NCBI GenBank assembly: GCA_964513445.1
Contig: CAZEMM010000021.1
Coordinates: 1 to 29,733, forward strand
DNA: 29,733 nucleotides
Origin: Butyricicoccus_A sp964513445
GTDB lineage: Bacteria; Bacillota; Clostridia; Oscillospirales; Butyricicoccaceae
Direction of reading: 5' to 3'
In this document: positions 8,024 through 15,147 of the stretch, piece by piece
Position numbering within the stretch: the stretch's first letter is position 1
How the letters are laid out: every line of letters begins with the position of its first letter
Made by a program: the position numbers and the translations under genes
Notes under the pieces: model-generated
Told to the model about the DNA's origin: nothing
Databases searched by the model: none
The model's input: only the letters and a program-made list of their open reading frames with translations

Positions 8024-8105
8024 ATCAATTCCTCCCTTCGGATCTCGCCGTGCACGTAGGATTCCCTCAATGCGCCGGCTTCATGCGTCCGTAAGCGGAA
8101 TGTCT

Positions 8106-8198
8106 TTAGTCCTTGCGTGCCTTATGATCCAGCTTCATGCTGCGCAGCTCCATCTGACGGGCTGCAACCAGCTGATCAAAATAATGAAAACGAGACAT
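8106..8198 (-). CDS. Microprotein 3 of the tandem array (30 aa)
   Basis: ATG 8198 follows GGAGG at 9 nt; stop TAA at 8106-8108. The product begins MSRFHYFDQLVAARQMELRS and ends KLDHKARKD. It shares F-D-Q-L-V-x-A-R-x-M-E-L with the others but carries an extra residue before the motif and lacks the VV-RR segment. The 62-nt gap before it (8199-8260) is A/T-rich and holds only its ribosome binding site as far as I can see. Function unknown. Confidence 0.8.
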   Translation of the reverse strand: MSRFHYFDQLVAARQMELRSMKLDHKARKD

Positions 8199-8260
8199 TT
8201 GTGTTTCCCTCCTTCCATCGTATGGTATCTATCATATCCTGATACAAAATAAATACGAGC

Positions 8261-8356
8261 TTACTTTTTGCTGCGGCGTGCAACAACAGAACCGATCTTT
8301 TCGTTCTCCAGCTCCATCATACGCGCCTTTGTCAATGCATCAAACCAGTTAAACAT
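8261..8356 (-). CDS. Microprotein 2 of the tandem array (31 aa)
   Basis: ATG 8356 follows GGAG at about 10 nt; stop TAA at 8261-8263. The product begins MFNWFDALTKARMMELENEK and ends VVARRSKK. It is closest to microprotein 1: both have WFD at positions 4-6, A-R-M-M at 11-14, N-E-(R/K) and VV-x-RR near the end, and both are exactly 31 aa. Function unknown. Confidence 0.82.
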   Translation of the reverse strand: MFNWFDALTKARMMELENEKIGSVVARRSKK

Positions 8357-8407
8357 TTTTGTCACACTCCTTTGTTATGCTGTCAATGTAGTTTGTGCGG
8401 GGAGTCC

Positions 8408-8503
8408 TCACTTGCCATGTCTGCGAATGACAACCTGATCGACTCTTTCATTCTGCATCGCCATCATGCGTGCGTCTACCATCTGGTCGAACCAACGAGC
8501 CAT
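8408..8503 (-). CDS. Microprotein 1 of the tandem array (31 aa)
   Basis: ATG 8503 has GGAGGTG about 8-10 nt upstream; stop TGA at 8408-8410. The product begins MARWFDQMVDARMMAMQNER and ends VVIRRHGK. It is Met-rich (six Met), with hydrophobic residues spaced three or four apart, which suggests an amphipathic helix, and it has a basic tail. It is the first gene of the unit. The same frame is open upstream to about 8587 without a good start codon, so a longer form cannot be excluded. Confidence 0.82.
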   Translation of the reverse strand: MARWFDQMVDARMMAMQNERVDQVVIRRHGK

Positions 8504-8539
8504 GATCGTTTCACCTCCATAAAATGCACGAAGCGTTTC

Positions 8540-8590
8540 TTTGACTTGCCTGCGGGTGATGTTACAAATTTCATTGATTTGCAAGTCAAA
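8540..8590. repeat. Inverted repeat in the microprotein leader
   Basis: TTTGACTTGC at 8540-8549 and GCAAGTCAAA at 8581-8590 are perfect inverted copies separated by 31 bp. They lie between the promoter and microprotein 1, so they could form an RNA stem or be a regulator site. Chance cannot be ruled out for 10-bp arms. Confidence 0.5.
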
Positions 8591-8686
8591 TCTTCACTTC
8601 CATCATTTCCGAACCAATTTATCCGGATATTCCTTCGGATGCCCGCCGCATCCCAGCCTCGATTTTTCGTCCCTCAGCTTGGTACT

Positions 8687-8715
8687 ATCATACGCGCATT
8701 GTTTTTTTGCCGCAA
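8687..8715 (-). promoter_or_regulatory. Promoter of the microprotein operon; gene-free stretch 8504-8916
   Basis: Read on the - strand: TTGCGG (8710-8715), 17-bp spacer, TATGAT (8687-8692). Transcription would start near 8680, giving a leader of about 177 nt. The leader contains a GGATGC/GCATCC hairpin (about 8637-8653) and the inverted repeat at 8540-8590. The remaining stretch 8716-8876 is very A/T-rich and includes a + strand TATAAT at about 8826 for which I find no matching gene. Confidence 0.65.
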
Positions 8716-8876
8716 GTGCAATTGTATATGAATATTTACCAAATTCAGCTCAAGTTTTTTGTGCATGTTGCTTTTTGTTTACCGAGTTCGTTATTTATTT
8801 ATCACAATTTGCAATTCATTTTTTTGTATAATATGCACTATAGCTCTTTCCGATGCAGAATCCCGTCCATTTCCAG

Positions 8877-8902
8877 AAAAAAGTCCCGCGCGCTGCGCGG
8901 GA
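8877..8902 (-). terminator. Intrinsic terminator of mscS
   Basis: On the - strand TCCCGCGC pairs with GCGCGGGA over a 3-nt loop and is followed by six T (8877-8882). It lies 15 nt after the mscS stop. Confidence 0.9.
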
Positions 8903-8916
8903 GCTGTGTATTTTGT

Positions 8917-9864
8917 TTAGTTTTTCACAACGAGGTGCGGGTAAGCGAAATCAATGCCCTCCTGGTCAAAACGAATTTTTATCGCCTTGTTCACTGCAAA
9001 TTTGAGCTTAAACGACGAGCCGGTATCCGCCGCCCACAGCCATGCGCGCAGGACGACCGCGGAATCTGCAAGCTCCAACACCTCCACCTGCACCTCCGGC
9101 TCATTCGCCTGTGTCAGCGGGTCGCGCACGTCCAAATGCAGCGGCTGCTTCATGACCTCTTCGCGCAGCAGCTCGATCGCGCGTTCCATGTCGCTCTCAT
9201 AGGTGATGCCGATATCAAGAAGCTGGCACACGCGGCTGTCCGCATAGTTTGCGTTCTCGATAATCGCGTCGGTGATCTTGCCGTTTGGAATGATAATCCG
9301 TTTGTTTTCCGCTGTGCGAATGGCTGTATGCCGCAGCGAGATTTCCTCCACCGTGCCGGACACACCGGTTGAGACGTCGCGGATAAAATCTCCGATGACA
9401 AACGGCTTAAACAGCAGAATCATAACGCCGCCGACGACGTTGCCCAACGCCTGCTGGCCGGCAAGACCGACGACAACCGCAATAATGCCGCCGGATGCGA
9501 GCAGCGCATTGAGGGAATCGCTCGCACCTGGTATACTGGATATAATGACAACGCCGCCGATGAAATAGACCACGGTCAGCACGACATAGCGTGCAAATGA
9601 AATCAGCGTCACATTCTGGTTCCCCGCCAGCAGCATCGCATCTGTCGTCCGGGCAAACGTTTTATTGATCAGCTTAACTGCCAGTGCGATAATCACAAGC
9701 ACCAGCACGATAAACAGCATTCGGCCAAACCACGTCGGCAGATGCAGCGCACTCGTCACAGTCTGTACATTCTCAATCACATCGTTGGTGGCCTGCACCG
9801 TGTCCTCGGACACGAGCGCATCATCCGCCGACCCGGCGGCCAAATCCAATGCACGAAACCGCAT
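8917..9864 (-). CDS. Small-conductance mechanosensitive channel, MscS family
   Basis: MscS channels open under membrane tension and release solutes during osmotic downshock. ATG 9864 is chosen because AAGGAGAGGGAG precedes it; upstream codons in the same frame read across the preceding gene's tail and are not family-like. The 315-aa protein has a soluble N-terminus, three membrane helices (about 46-67, 87-110, 120-152), the Gly/Ala-rich pore helix ending GLAGQQALGNVVGG, the beta domain motif FKPFVIGDFI, then RIIIPNGKI and the alpha/beta cytoplasmic cage. Length and order match the classical three-helix form. It begins 73 nt after proS on the same strand with no clear promoter, so it may be cotranscribed with proS. 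Confidence 0.93.
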   Translation of the reverse strand: MRFRALDLAAGSADDALVSEDTVQATNDVIENVQTVTSALHLPTWFGRMLFIVLVLVIIALAVKLINKTFARTTDAMLLAGNQNVTLISFARYVVLTVVYFIGGVVIISSIPGASDSLNALLASGGIIAVVVGLAGQQALGNVVGGVMILLFKPFVIGDFIRDVSTGVSGTVEEISLRHTAIRTAENKRIIIPNGKITDAIIENANYADSRVCQLLDIGITYESDMERAIELLREEVMKQPLHLDVRDPLTQANEPEVQVEVLELADSAVVLRAWLWAADTGSSFKLKFAVNKAIKIRFDQEGIDFAYPHLVVKN

Positions 9865-9898
9865 ATACTCCCTCTCCTTTCCATCTATGAATGGAACA

Positions 9899-9926
9899 AG
9901 GCGACGGCCTGCCAGCCGCCGCCTGT
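9899..9926 (-). terminator. Weak hairpin after proS
   Basis: On the - strand GGCGGCGG and CCGTCGCC can pair (one mismatch) over CTGGCAGG, followed by TTGTTCC rather than a clean T-run. It is a possible partial terminator between proS and mscS. Confidence 0.4.
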
Positions 9927-9937
9927 GTTGTCCTGTA

Positions 9938-11656
9938 TTACCGGCACGCCGCCAGCATGTCCTGCACCAGCCCTGTGACGTAGTCCGCCGCCTGCTCCGG
10001 CACAACGTCCTCACGCAGCGACTTGTCGCGCTTGGAAACCTCTACCGCGCCGCGTTTGATGGTCTTGGGGCTGACAATCACGCGCACCGGCACACCGATC
10101 AGGTCGGCATCCGAGAACATGTTGCCCGCGCTCACCTTGCGGTCGTCATAGATTACTTCAACGCCCGCCTGCTGCAGCTGCTGATACAGCGTATCCGCCA
10201 CCGCGCGCACCTCCGGATCGGTCGCCTTGATCGCACAGATGTGCACCTGCCACGGCGCGATCGAAATCGGCCAGATGGGGCCGTAATCGTCGTGCGAAAC
10301 CTCGCATACCGAGGCCGCCAGACGGCCGACGCCAATGCCATAGCAGCCCATAATCGGGTAATGCGGCTTGCCGTCCTGTCCGATATAGGTCATGTCCATC
10401 GACTCGGTGTACTTCGTGCCAAGCTGGAAAATGTTTCCGACCTCTATGCCGCGGCTGATGCGGATGTGCTTCTTACCGCAGACCGGACAGATCGCGCCCG
10501 CATAGGTTTTGGCAAAATCCGCAATGCGCGCGTCCGGCGTGTCGCGCTTCACATTATAGCCAGTGTAGTGATAATCCTCTTCATTTGCGCCGCAGACCGA
10601 GCTGTTGAGCGCGGCAAGCGACTGGTCGACGACATAGGTCACGCCCTCCGGCAGACCGACCGGGCCTATAAAGCCCGCGACGATGCCGCTCTCCTGCGTG
10701 ATCTCTGCCGGATGAATCTCCTCGCCCAGGAAATTGCGCAGCTTGGTCTCATTGACCTCCAGATCACCGCGGATAAACGCGATGACATATTCATCCGTCA
10801 TGTTTTTCTGATAGACAACCGCCTTGCACGATGCGTTGGCCGGTGCGCCCAGATACTCGCATACCGCCTCAATCGTCTTGGTACCCGGCGTATGCACCTT
10901 GGTCATCGGCGCCTCCTGCGTCTCCGGCGCCTCGACAATGCAGTCCGCCGCCTCCATATTGGAGCGATAGCCGCAGTCGTCACACAGCACGATGGTGTCC
11001 TCACCGCAGTCGGTCAGCAGCATGAATTCATGCGAGACGCTGCCGCCCATCATACCGGAATCCGACTTGACCGCAACGACCTGCGGCACACCGGCGCGGC
11101 GGAAGATGTTGACATACGCCTGAAAGCACCGCTCATAATACTGTTCCAGATCCTCCTGCGAGGTGTGGAACGAATACGCGTCCTTCATCGTAAATTCTCG
11201 CACACGAATCAGGCCGCCGCGCGCACGCGGCTCATCACGGAATTTGGTCTGAATCTGATAAATCATAAACGGATAGCTGGTGTACGACTGCGCTGCGCCG
11301 CGTGCCAGATGGACGGCAGCCTCCTCATGCGTCATGCCGAGAACGACCGGCTGTCCGCTTCTGTCTTTAAAGCGCGCCATCTCGCTGCCGATGGACTCAT
11401 ATCGTCCGGATTCCTGCCACAGCGATGCCGGCATGACGACGGGGAACAGAACCTCCTGTCCGTCAATGGCATCCATCTCCTCGCGGATGATATCCTCGAT
11501 CTTTTTCATGATGCGCTTGCCCGGCATATACAGCGAATAGATGCCCGTCGTCATCTGCTTCATATAGCCGCCGCGCACCATCAGCTTATGGCTGTCCAGC
11601 TGGCAATCCGCCGGCGTTTCCTTAAACCGGCTGCCAAGCATATTGCTCATCTTCAT
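9938..11656 (-). CDS. proS: Prolyl-tRNA synthetase (bacterial type, with editing insertion)
   Basis: Class II synthetase that charges tRNA-Pro with proline in the cytoplasm. ATG 11656 follows GAGAGGAAA at good spacing and gives the typical bacterial N-terminus MKMSNMLGSRFKETP; length 572 aa is normal. Visible parts are the class II catalytic core (motif 2 region around FRDEPRARGGLIRVREFTMKD, residues about 140-162), the INS editing insertion between motifs 2 and 3 (roughly 225-385), motif 3 (YGIGVGRLAA, about 442-451) and the C-terminal anticodon-binding domain. A CxxC (CPVCGKK) and a CDDCGYRSN motif are seen. I see no T-box leader upstream, in contrast to thrS. Confidence 0.97.
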   Translation of the reverse strand: MKMSNMLGSRFKETPADCQLDSHKLMVRGGYMKQMTTGIYSLYMPGKRIMKKIEDIIREEMDAIDGQEVLFPVVMPASLWQESGRYESIGSEMARFKDRSGQPVVLGMTHEEAAVHLARGAAQSYTSYPFMIYQIQTKFRDEPRARGGLIRVREFTMKDAYSFHTSQEDLEQYYERCFQAYVNIFRRAGVPQVVAVKSDSGMMGGSVSHEFMLLTDCGEDTIVLCDDCGYRSNMEAADCIVEAPETQEAPMTKVHTPGTKTIEAVCEYLGAPANASCKAVVYQKNMTDEYVIAFIRGDLEVNETKLRNFLGEEIHPAEITQESGIVAGFIGPVGLPEGVTYVVDQSLAALNSSVCGANEEDYHYTGYNVKRDTPDARIADFAKTYAGAICPVCGKKHIRISRGIEVGNIFQLGTKYTESMDMTYIGQDGKPHYPIMGCYGIGVGRLAASVCEVSHDDYGPIWPISIAPWQVHICAIKATDPEVRAVADTLYQQLQQAGVEVIYDDRKVSAGNMFSDADLIGVPVRVIVSPKTIKRGAVEVSKRDKSLREDVVPEQAADYVTGLVQDMLAACR

Positions 11657-11719
11657 GGTGTTTTCCTCTCTGTCTCACGGCGCGCCACAGCCCGCCGTTT
11701 TATTGCGTCATGCACCCGT

Positions 11720-11752
11720 TCCCTATCGCCGCATATGCTGATGCCATAGGGA
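11720..11752 (+). promoter_or_regulatory. Inverted repeat covering the ribosome binding site of the following gene
   Basis: TCCCTAT (11720-11726) is inverted at ATAGGGA (11746-11752), with an inner GCAT/ATGC pair. The right arm contains most of the Shine-Dalgarno GGGAGG (11749-11754), so the hairpin would hide it. It could act as a translational switch or as a protein site. Confidence 0.5.
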
Positions 11753-11762
11753 GGTGCTGTTG

Positions 11763-12071
11763 ATGTTTGTCAATTTTTTCGTCCGTCCCGCCCCGCACGA
11801 GCTGGTTGAAACCACCGCCGTGCTGCGTCGGGAGGAGCCGCCCGTCCTGCTCGGTACAGTCACCGATGCGGACGGCAGGCCGTGCGCCGGCGCGCTCGCC
11901 GTATTATATGCCGCGGGCGGCACGGCGCCGGATACCGTCGCGGGTATCGCCTATTCCGACATGCTGGGACGGTTTGCCTTCGGGCCGCTCGAGGCAGGCA
12001 CGCTGTATCAGGTCAGCATTTATGCCGATTCCATGCAGCGGCGCGTGCTGGAGCAGCCGGAGGAGACTTAA
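11763..12071 (+). CDS. Small protein with a carboxypeptidase-regulatory/transthyretin-like beta-sandwich domain
   Basis: ATG 11763 lies 8 nt after GGGAGG and gives 102 aa. The core VLLGTVTDADGRPCAGALAV ... GIAYSDMLGRFAFGPLEAGTLYQVSIYAD (about residues 28-92) has the repeating pattern of CarboxypepD_reg-like beta-sandwich domains (G-x-V-x-D-x-x-G-x-P ... D-x-x-G-x-F). There is no signal peptide, so a cytoplasmic or non-classically exported role is likely, which is unusual for this fold. Its stop codon TAA (12069-12071) overlaps the stop of convergent thrS (12068-12070). It is the only + strand gene in a long - strand block and may be under hairpin control. Exact function unknown. Confidence 0.72.
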   Translation: MFVNFFVRPAPHELVETTAVLRREEPPVLLGTVTDADGRPCAGALAVLYAAGGTAPDTVAGIAYSDMLGRFAFGPLEAGTLYQVSIYADSMQRRVLEQPEET

Positions 12072-13852
12072 TCCTTCGCTTTGCTGTCGACCTCGTCCTT
12101 CAGCATCGAAGCGAACTGCTCGTAGGGCATCGGCTCCAGATCGCCTCTGGTGCGATGACGCGGCGAAACCGTCTGGTTCTCCACATCTTTGTCACCGACA
12201 ATCAGCAGATACGGCACGCGCGCCTGACGGCCCTCGCGGATTTTATAGCCCAGCTTTTCGCTGCGGTGATCGACCTCGACGCGATAGCCGGACGCGGTCA
12301 GCTTATGCGCAATCTCGTCTGCGTAATCCGCCGCACGGTCGGTAACCGGCAGCACGCGCACCTGCTCCGGCGCGAGCCATACCGGCAGCGCACCTGCAAA
12401 TGTCTCCAGCAAATACGCCAGTGTGCGCTCATAGCAGCCGAGCGACGTTCTGTGCAGGATATACGGCAGCTTTTTCTGTCCGTCGGCATCAATATAATAC
12501 ATGCCGAACCGCTCCGCCAGCAGCATGTCGATCTGGATGGTGACCAGCGTATCCTCCTTGCCATAGACATTGTGATACTGAATATCCAGCTTCGGGCCAT
12601 AGAAAGCCGCCTCGTCAATGCCGACGGTGTATTCGACATTCAGGTCATCCAGAATGCGTGCCATTGCCGCCTGTGCCTGCTCCCACTGCTCCGCGGTGCC
12701 CTCATATTTGTTGTTCGGGTTTGCCGGATCCCACTGGGAGAAGCGGAACGTACATTTATCCAGCAGGCCAACGGTATCCAGGAAATATTTTGCCAGCTCC
12801 AAGCAGTCCTTGAATTCCGCCTCCAGCTGGTCGGGACGCACGATGTTGTGACCCTCTGAGATGGTAAACTGACGTACACGAATCAGGCCATGCATCTCAC
12901 CGGAATCCTCATTGCGGAACAGCGTGGATGTCTCGCCCAAACGCATCGGCAGCTCGCGGTACGAACGCTGACGGTTTAAATACACCTGATACTGGAACGG
13001 GCAGGTCATCGGGCGCAGCGCAAAGCATTCCTTTGTCTCATCGTACGGGTCGCCCATGATAAACATGCTATCGAGATAATGATCCCAGTGACCGGAAATT
13101 TTATACAGATCGCGCTTTGCAAACAGCGGCGTCTTGGTGAGCAGATAGCCATGCTGCTGCTCGACATCCTCGACCCAACGCTGCATTAGCTGAATGACAC
13201 GCGCGCCTTTCGGCAGCAGAACCGGCAGACCCTGACCAATGGCATCGACGGTTGTAAAATATTCCAGCTCGCGGCCCAGCTTGTTGTGGTCGCGTTTTTT
13301 TGCTTCCTCCTGCTGCTTGAGGTATTCATCCAGCTGATCCTTTTTCGGAAATGCGACGCCATAGATGCGCTGCAACGTCTCGCGGTTGGAATCACCGCGC
13401 CAATAGGCCGCGTTGCACGCAGTCAGCTTGATGGCATTGCCCTTGATGCGTCCGGTCGAATCCAGATGCGGGCCGGCGCACAGATCGGTAAATTCGCCCT
13501 GCCTGTAAAACGAAATGGCCGCGTCCTCCGGCAGGTCATTGATCAGCTCCACCTTAAACGGCTCATCCTTCATAAATTCCAGCGCCTGCTCACGCGGCAG
13601 CTCAAAGCGCTCCAGCTTGAGCTTTTCCTTGCAGATCTTGCGCATTTCCGCCTCTATTTTATCCAGATCGTCGCGGGTAAACGCTTTTTCCGCATAGAAG
13701 TCATAATAGAAGCCGTTGTCGATGGACGGGCCGATGGTCAGCTTGACCTCGGGATACAGACGCTTGACGGCCTGCGCCATGACGTGCGAGCAGGTATGCC
13801 AATAGGTCTTGCGATAGTCCTCATTTTCAAACGTAAATTGATTGTCCGCCAT
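12068..13852 (-). CDS. thrS: Threonyl-tRNA synthetase lacking the TGS domain
   Basis: Charges tRNA-Thr in the cytoplasm. ATG 13852 follows AAGGAGGAGG; a longer frame would run into the T-box terminator. The 594-aa product starts directly in the editing domain (YWHTCSHVMAQAVKRLYPE, zinc-type HxxxH, later TDLCAGPHL). The N-terminal TGS domain of about 60 residues found in most bacterial ThrRS is absent. Then follow the catalytic core (RPMTCPFQYQVY, RNEDSGEMHGLIRVRQF, SEGHNI, LHRTSLGCYERTLAYLLE) with the zinc ligands Cys, His and His, and the C-terminal anticodon-binding domain (VLPVTDRAADYA... to KAKD). Control by the T-box just upstream is strongly indicated. Confidence 0.96.
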   Translation of the reverse strand: MADNQFTFENEDYRKTYWHTCSHVMAQAVKRLYPEVKLTIGPSIDNGFYYDFYAEKAFTRDDLDKIEAEMRKICKEKLKLERFELPREQALEFMKDEPFKVELINDLPEDAAISFYRQGEFTDLCAGPHLDSTGRIKGNAIKLTACNAAYWRGDSNRETLQRIYGVAFPKKDQLDEYLKQQEEAKKRDHNKLGRELEYFTTVDAIGQGLPVLLPKGARVIQLMQRWVEDVEQQHGYLLTKTPLFAKRDLYKISGHWDHYLDSMFIMGDPYDETKECFALRPMTCPFQYQVYLNRQRSYRELPMRLGETSTLFRNEDSGEMHGLIRVRQFTISEGHNIVRPDQLEAEFKDCLELAKYFLDTVGLLDKCTFRFSQWDPANPNNKYEGTAEQWEQAQAAMARILDDLNVEYTVGIDEAAFYGPKLDIQYHNVYGKEDTLVTIQIDMLLAERFGMYYIDADGQKKLPYILHRTSLGCYERTLAYLLETFAGALPVWLAPEQVRVLPVTDRAADYADEIAHKLTASGYRVEVDHRSEKLGYKIREGRQARVPYLLIVGDKDVENQTVSPRHRTRGDLEPMPYEQFASMLKDEVDSKAKD

Positions 13853-13883
13853 TGTGATGTCCTCCTCCTTTGGATTTGGGGCA

Positions 13884-13919
13884 GAAAAAAATCCCACCCC
13901 TGAAAATCAGGGATGGGAT
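13884..13919 (-). terminator. T-box terminator hairpin
   Basis: On the - strand ATCCCATCCCTGA pairs with TCAGGGGTGGGAT (wobble inside) over a 3-4 nt loop and is followed by seven T (13884-13890). It is mutually exclusive with the antiterminator formed through the T-box sequence. Confidence 0.9.
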
Positions 13920-14173
13920 GCGCATTGTCATCTCACGGTTCCACCCTGCTTGACACAGCCCGTTCTCCGCAGCCGTGCCCGCTCATTGTCCGCTGTAACG
14001 CGCGGAAAAAACGCCGCGGGTTCACGCTTTTATGCTTTTCCCCGCAGAACTCCGGGAGCGGTATGCCCGCACAATCCTGCTGCCATCGGTTTCAGCCCAT
14101 GCCGACGGCTCTCTGATGCAGAAACACCTGTGCCGACTCTTCCCATCCAAGCCTTTTACATACTTTGATTTCA
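13884..14173 (-). promoter_or_regulatory. T-box leader of thrS (Thr-tRNA sensing)
   Basis: The conserved T-box AGGGTGGAACCGTG is present at 13934-13947 (- strand), just before the terminator. Further upstream the AGAGAG motif of stem I (about 14110-14116) is followed by a likely specifier loop ATACCG. The codon ACC at 14060-14062 reads threonine and precedes a purine, as usual. Uncharged tRNA-Thr would pair with ACC and the T-box bulge and favour readthrough into thrS. The leader accounts for the gene-free stretch 13853-14173. The specifier assignment is by eye; the T-box and terminator are certain. Confidence 0.9.
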
Positions 14174-14179
14174 TTCTTC

Positions 14180-14208
14180 ATATTACAACAGCCGCCGGCG
14201 GTTGTCAA
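14180..14208 (-). promoter_or_regulatory. Promoter of the thrS T-box transcript
   Basis: Read on the - strand: perfect TTGACA (14203-14208), 17-bp GC-rich spacer, TAATAT (14180-14185). Start of transcription near 14173. Confidence 0.85.
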
Positions 14209-14236
14209 CCAATAGTTTCGCCAAAAATCTTGAAAT

Positions 14237-14590
14237 TTAATCCTCTTCATCCTCATAGGACTTAAAAAGCTCATTAAACGGGAAGCGCCGGAAGCAATCG
14301 TGATAGCCGCATCGTTTGTTGTTTTCATCCCGCTCGGGATTGAAGCATTCAAAACGCACGCTGACTGCGTCGCATTCCCAAAACAAGGTTTTTTCGTGGC
14401 ATTTCGGACAATACAGCATCTCCTGCATGCCGGCAAACGGGCTCAGATCCCTGTCATAGCGTACTTCATCGGATGGAAATTCCTGAAGCAGATCTATCAT
14501 ATCAGGTATTTTGTACATGTCCCTGATCTTTTTTGCCTCGTACTCCTCCTGCGCATCCTGATACGTATCCTGATTCGTTACCTTGTACAT
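14237..14590 (-). CDS. Putative zinc-finger-like small protein, unknown function
   Basis: A 117-aa acidic protein starting at ATG 14590 behind a weak GGGGGACGGG site; promoter at 14655-14683. The N-terminal half is charged and helical (QDAQEEYEAKKIRDMYK). The C-terminal half has C61-P-K-C64, C73, C82 and then RC94GYH97DC99, a spacing compatible with a zinc ribbon. The acidic tail ends SYEDEED. I recognise no family. It is divergent from the first XRE regulator, sharing the 14591-14740 control region, so the XRE protein may regulate it. Confidence 0.75.
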   Translation of the reverse strand: MYKVTNQDTYQDAQEEYEAKKIRDMYKIPDMIDLLQEFPSDEVRYDRDLSPFAGMQEMLYCPKCHEKTLFWECDAVSVRFECFNPERDENNKRCGYHDCFRRFPFNELFKSYEDEED

Positions 14591-14654
14591 TTTGCCCGTC
14601 CCCCATTTATACCCACATATTGTATAGACTGTTTTCGTCGTTATAGTTTATGTT

Positions 14655-14683
14655 ATTATATCACAATTCCTTATAAAGTTCAA
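14655..14683 (-). promoter_or_regulatory. Promoter of the zinc-finger-like gene
   Basis: Read on the - strand: TTGAAC (14678-14683), 17-bp spacer, perfect TATAAT (14655-14660) with upstream TG. The region is shared with the divergent XRE gene, whose own promoter I cannot resolve with confidence. Confidence 0.8.
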
Positions 14684-14740
14684 GTTAAGCAATTAATAAA
14701 CCTTATAGGCGGAAAGTATATATGAGTAGGCGGTGACGAA

Positions 14741-15082
14741 ATGGAGATTGATTATGCTTTCATCGGGAAGCGCATACGAAAATACCGTAGAGCGCGCAAC
14801 CTTTCGCAGGAAAAGCTCGCAGAAATGGTATACATTTCTCCCGTTCATATGAGCCATATTGAGACAGGCAGTACAAAATTGAGCTTACAGGTATTCGTCG
14901 ATCTTGCGCGGGCGCTGGAGGTCTCCACAGATGATCTATTGGGCGACATCGATGCCGGACGCAACGTCTCGATCACCGAGATTGCGGATGTCCTTGCGGA
15001 CTGCACCACCCGACAGGTGCAGGTCATTTCCGAGATCGTAAAGTCGACCAAACAGGCGATGGATAAATATGTGCTGGGGTGA
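14741..15082 (+). CDS. XRE-family helix-turn-helix regulator 1
   Basis: A 113-aa DNA-binding protein with one HTH_3/Cro-CI domain at residues about 6-68 (IRKYRRARNLSQEKLAEMVYISPVHMSHIETG, ending STDDLLG), where S-P-V-H-M-S-H-I-E-T-G is the recognition region. The C-terminal 45 residues (ITEIADVLADCTTRQVQVISEIVK) form a short helical tail typical of clostridial stand-alone XRE proteins and probably mediate dimerisation. ATG 14741 follows GGCGGTGA. It is divergent from the zinc-finger-like gene and followed by a duplicated hairpin. Confidence 0.88.
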   Translation: MEIDYAFIGKRIRKYRRARNLSQEKLAEMVYISPVHMSHIETGSTKLSLQVFVDLARALEVSTDDLLGDIDAGRNVSITEIADVLADCTTRQVQVISEIVKSTKQAMDKYVLG

Positions 15083-15091
15083 GACGCAGGG

Positions 15092-15121
15092 ACGGCTGTT
15101 GGCTACGCATGTGGCTGACAG
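15092..15121 (+). repeat. 30-bp direct repeat, copy 1 (hairpin)
   Basis: Copy 1 of a 30-bp sequence that recurs at 15427-15456 with one difference (A/G at repeat position 14). It contains CTGTTGGCT and GGCTGACAG, which pair as RNA with three G-U wobbles over an 8-nt loop. It begins 10 nt after the stop codon of XRE gene 1, so it looks like a terminator hairpin. The T-tract after this copy is poor. Confidence 0.85.
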
Positions 15122-15147
15122 CTGCTCTCATCCTATATTTTAATCTG

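Noticed and set aside
7901..8503. Microproteins as lantibiotic or class II bacteriocin precursors
   Set aside because: No Cys or Ser/Thr-rich core, no GG leader, and no modification or dedicated export gene nearby (CPBP alone is not enough).
8707..9372. 221-codon + strand frame across the mscS end
   Set aside because: Antisense to mscS and starts in A/T-rich intergenic DNA without a ribosome binding site.
9665..11749. 694-codon open frame on the + strand opposite proS and mscS
   Set aside because: It is a shadow of high-GC codons: proS on the other strand is unmistakable, and the + frame gives an Arg/His/Ala-rich product with no domain or ribosome binding site.
11882..12859. 325-codon open frame on the + strand opposite thrS
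   Set aside because: It overlaps two better-supported genes in other frames and has no family-like motifs.
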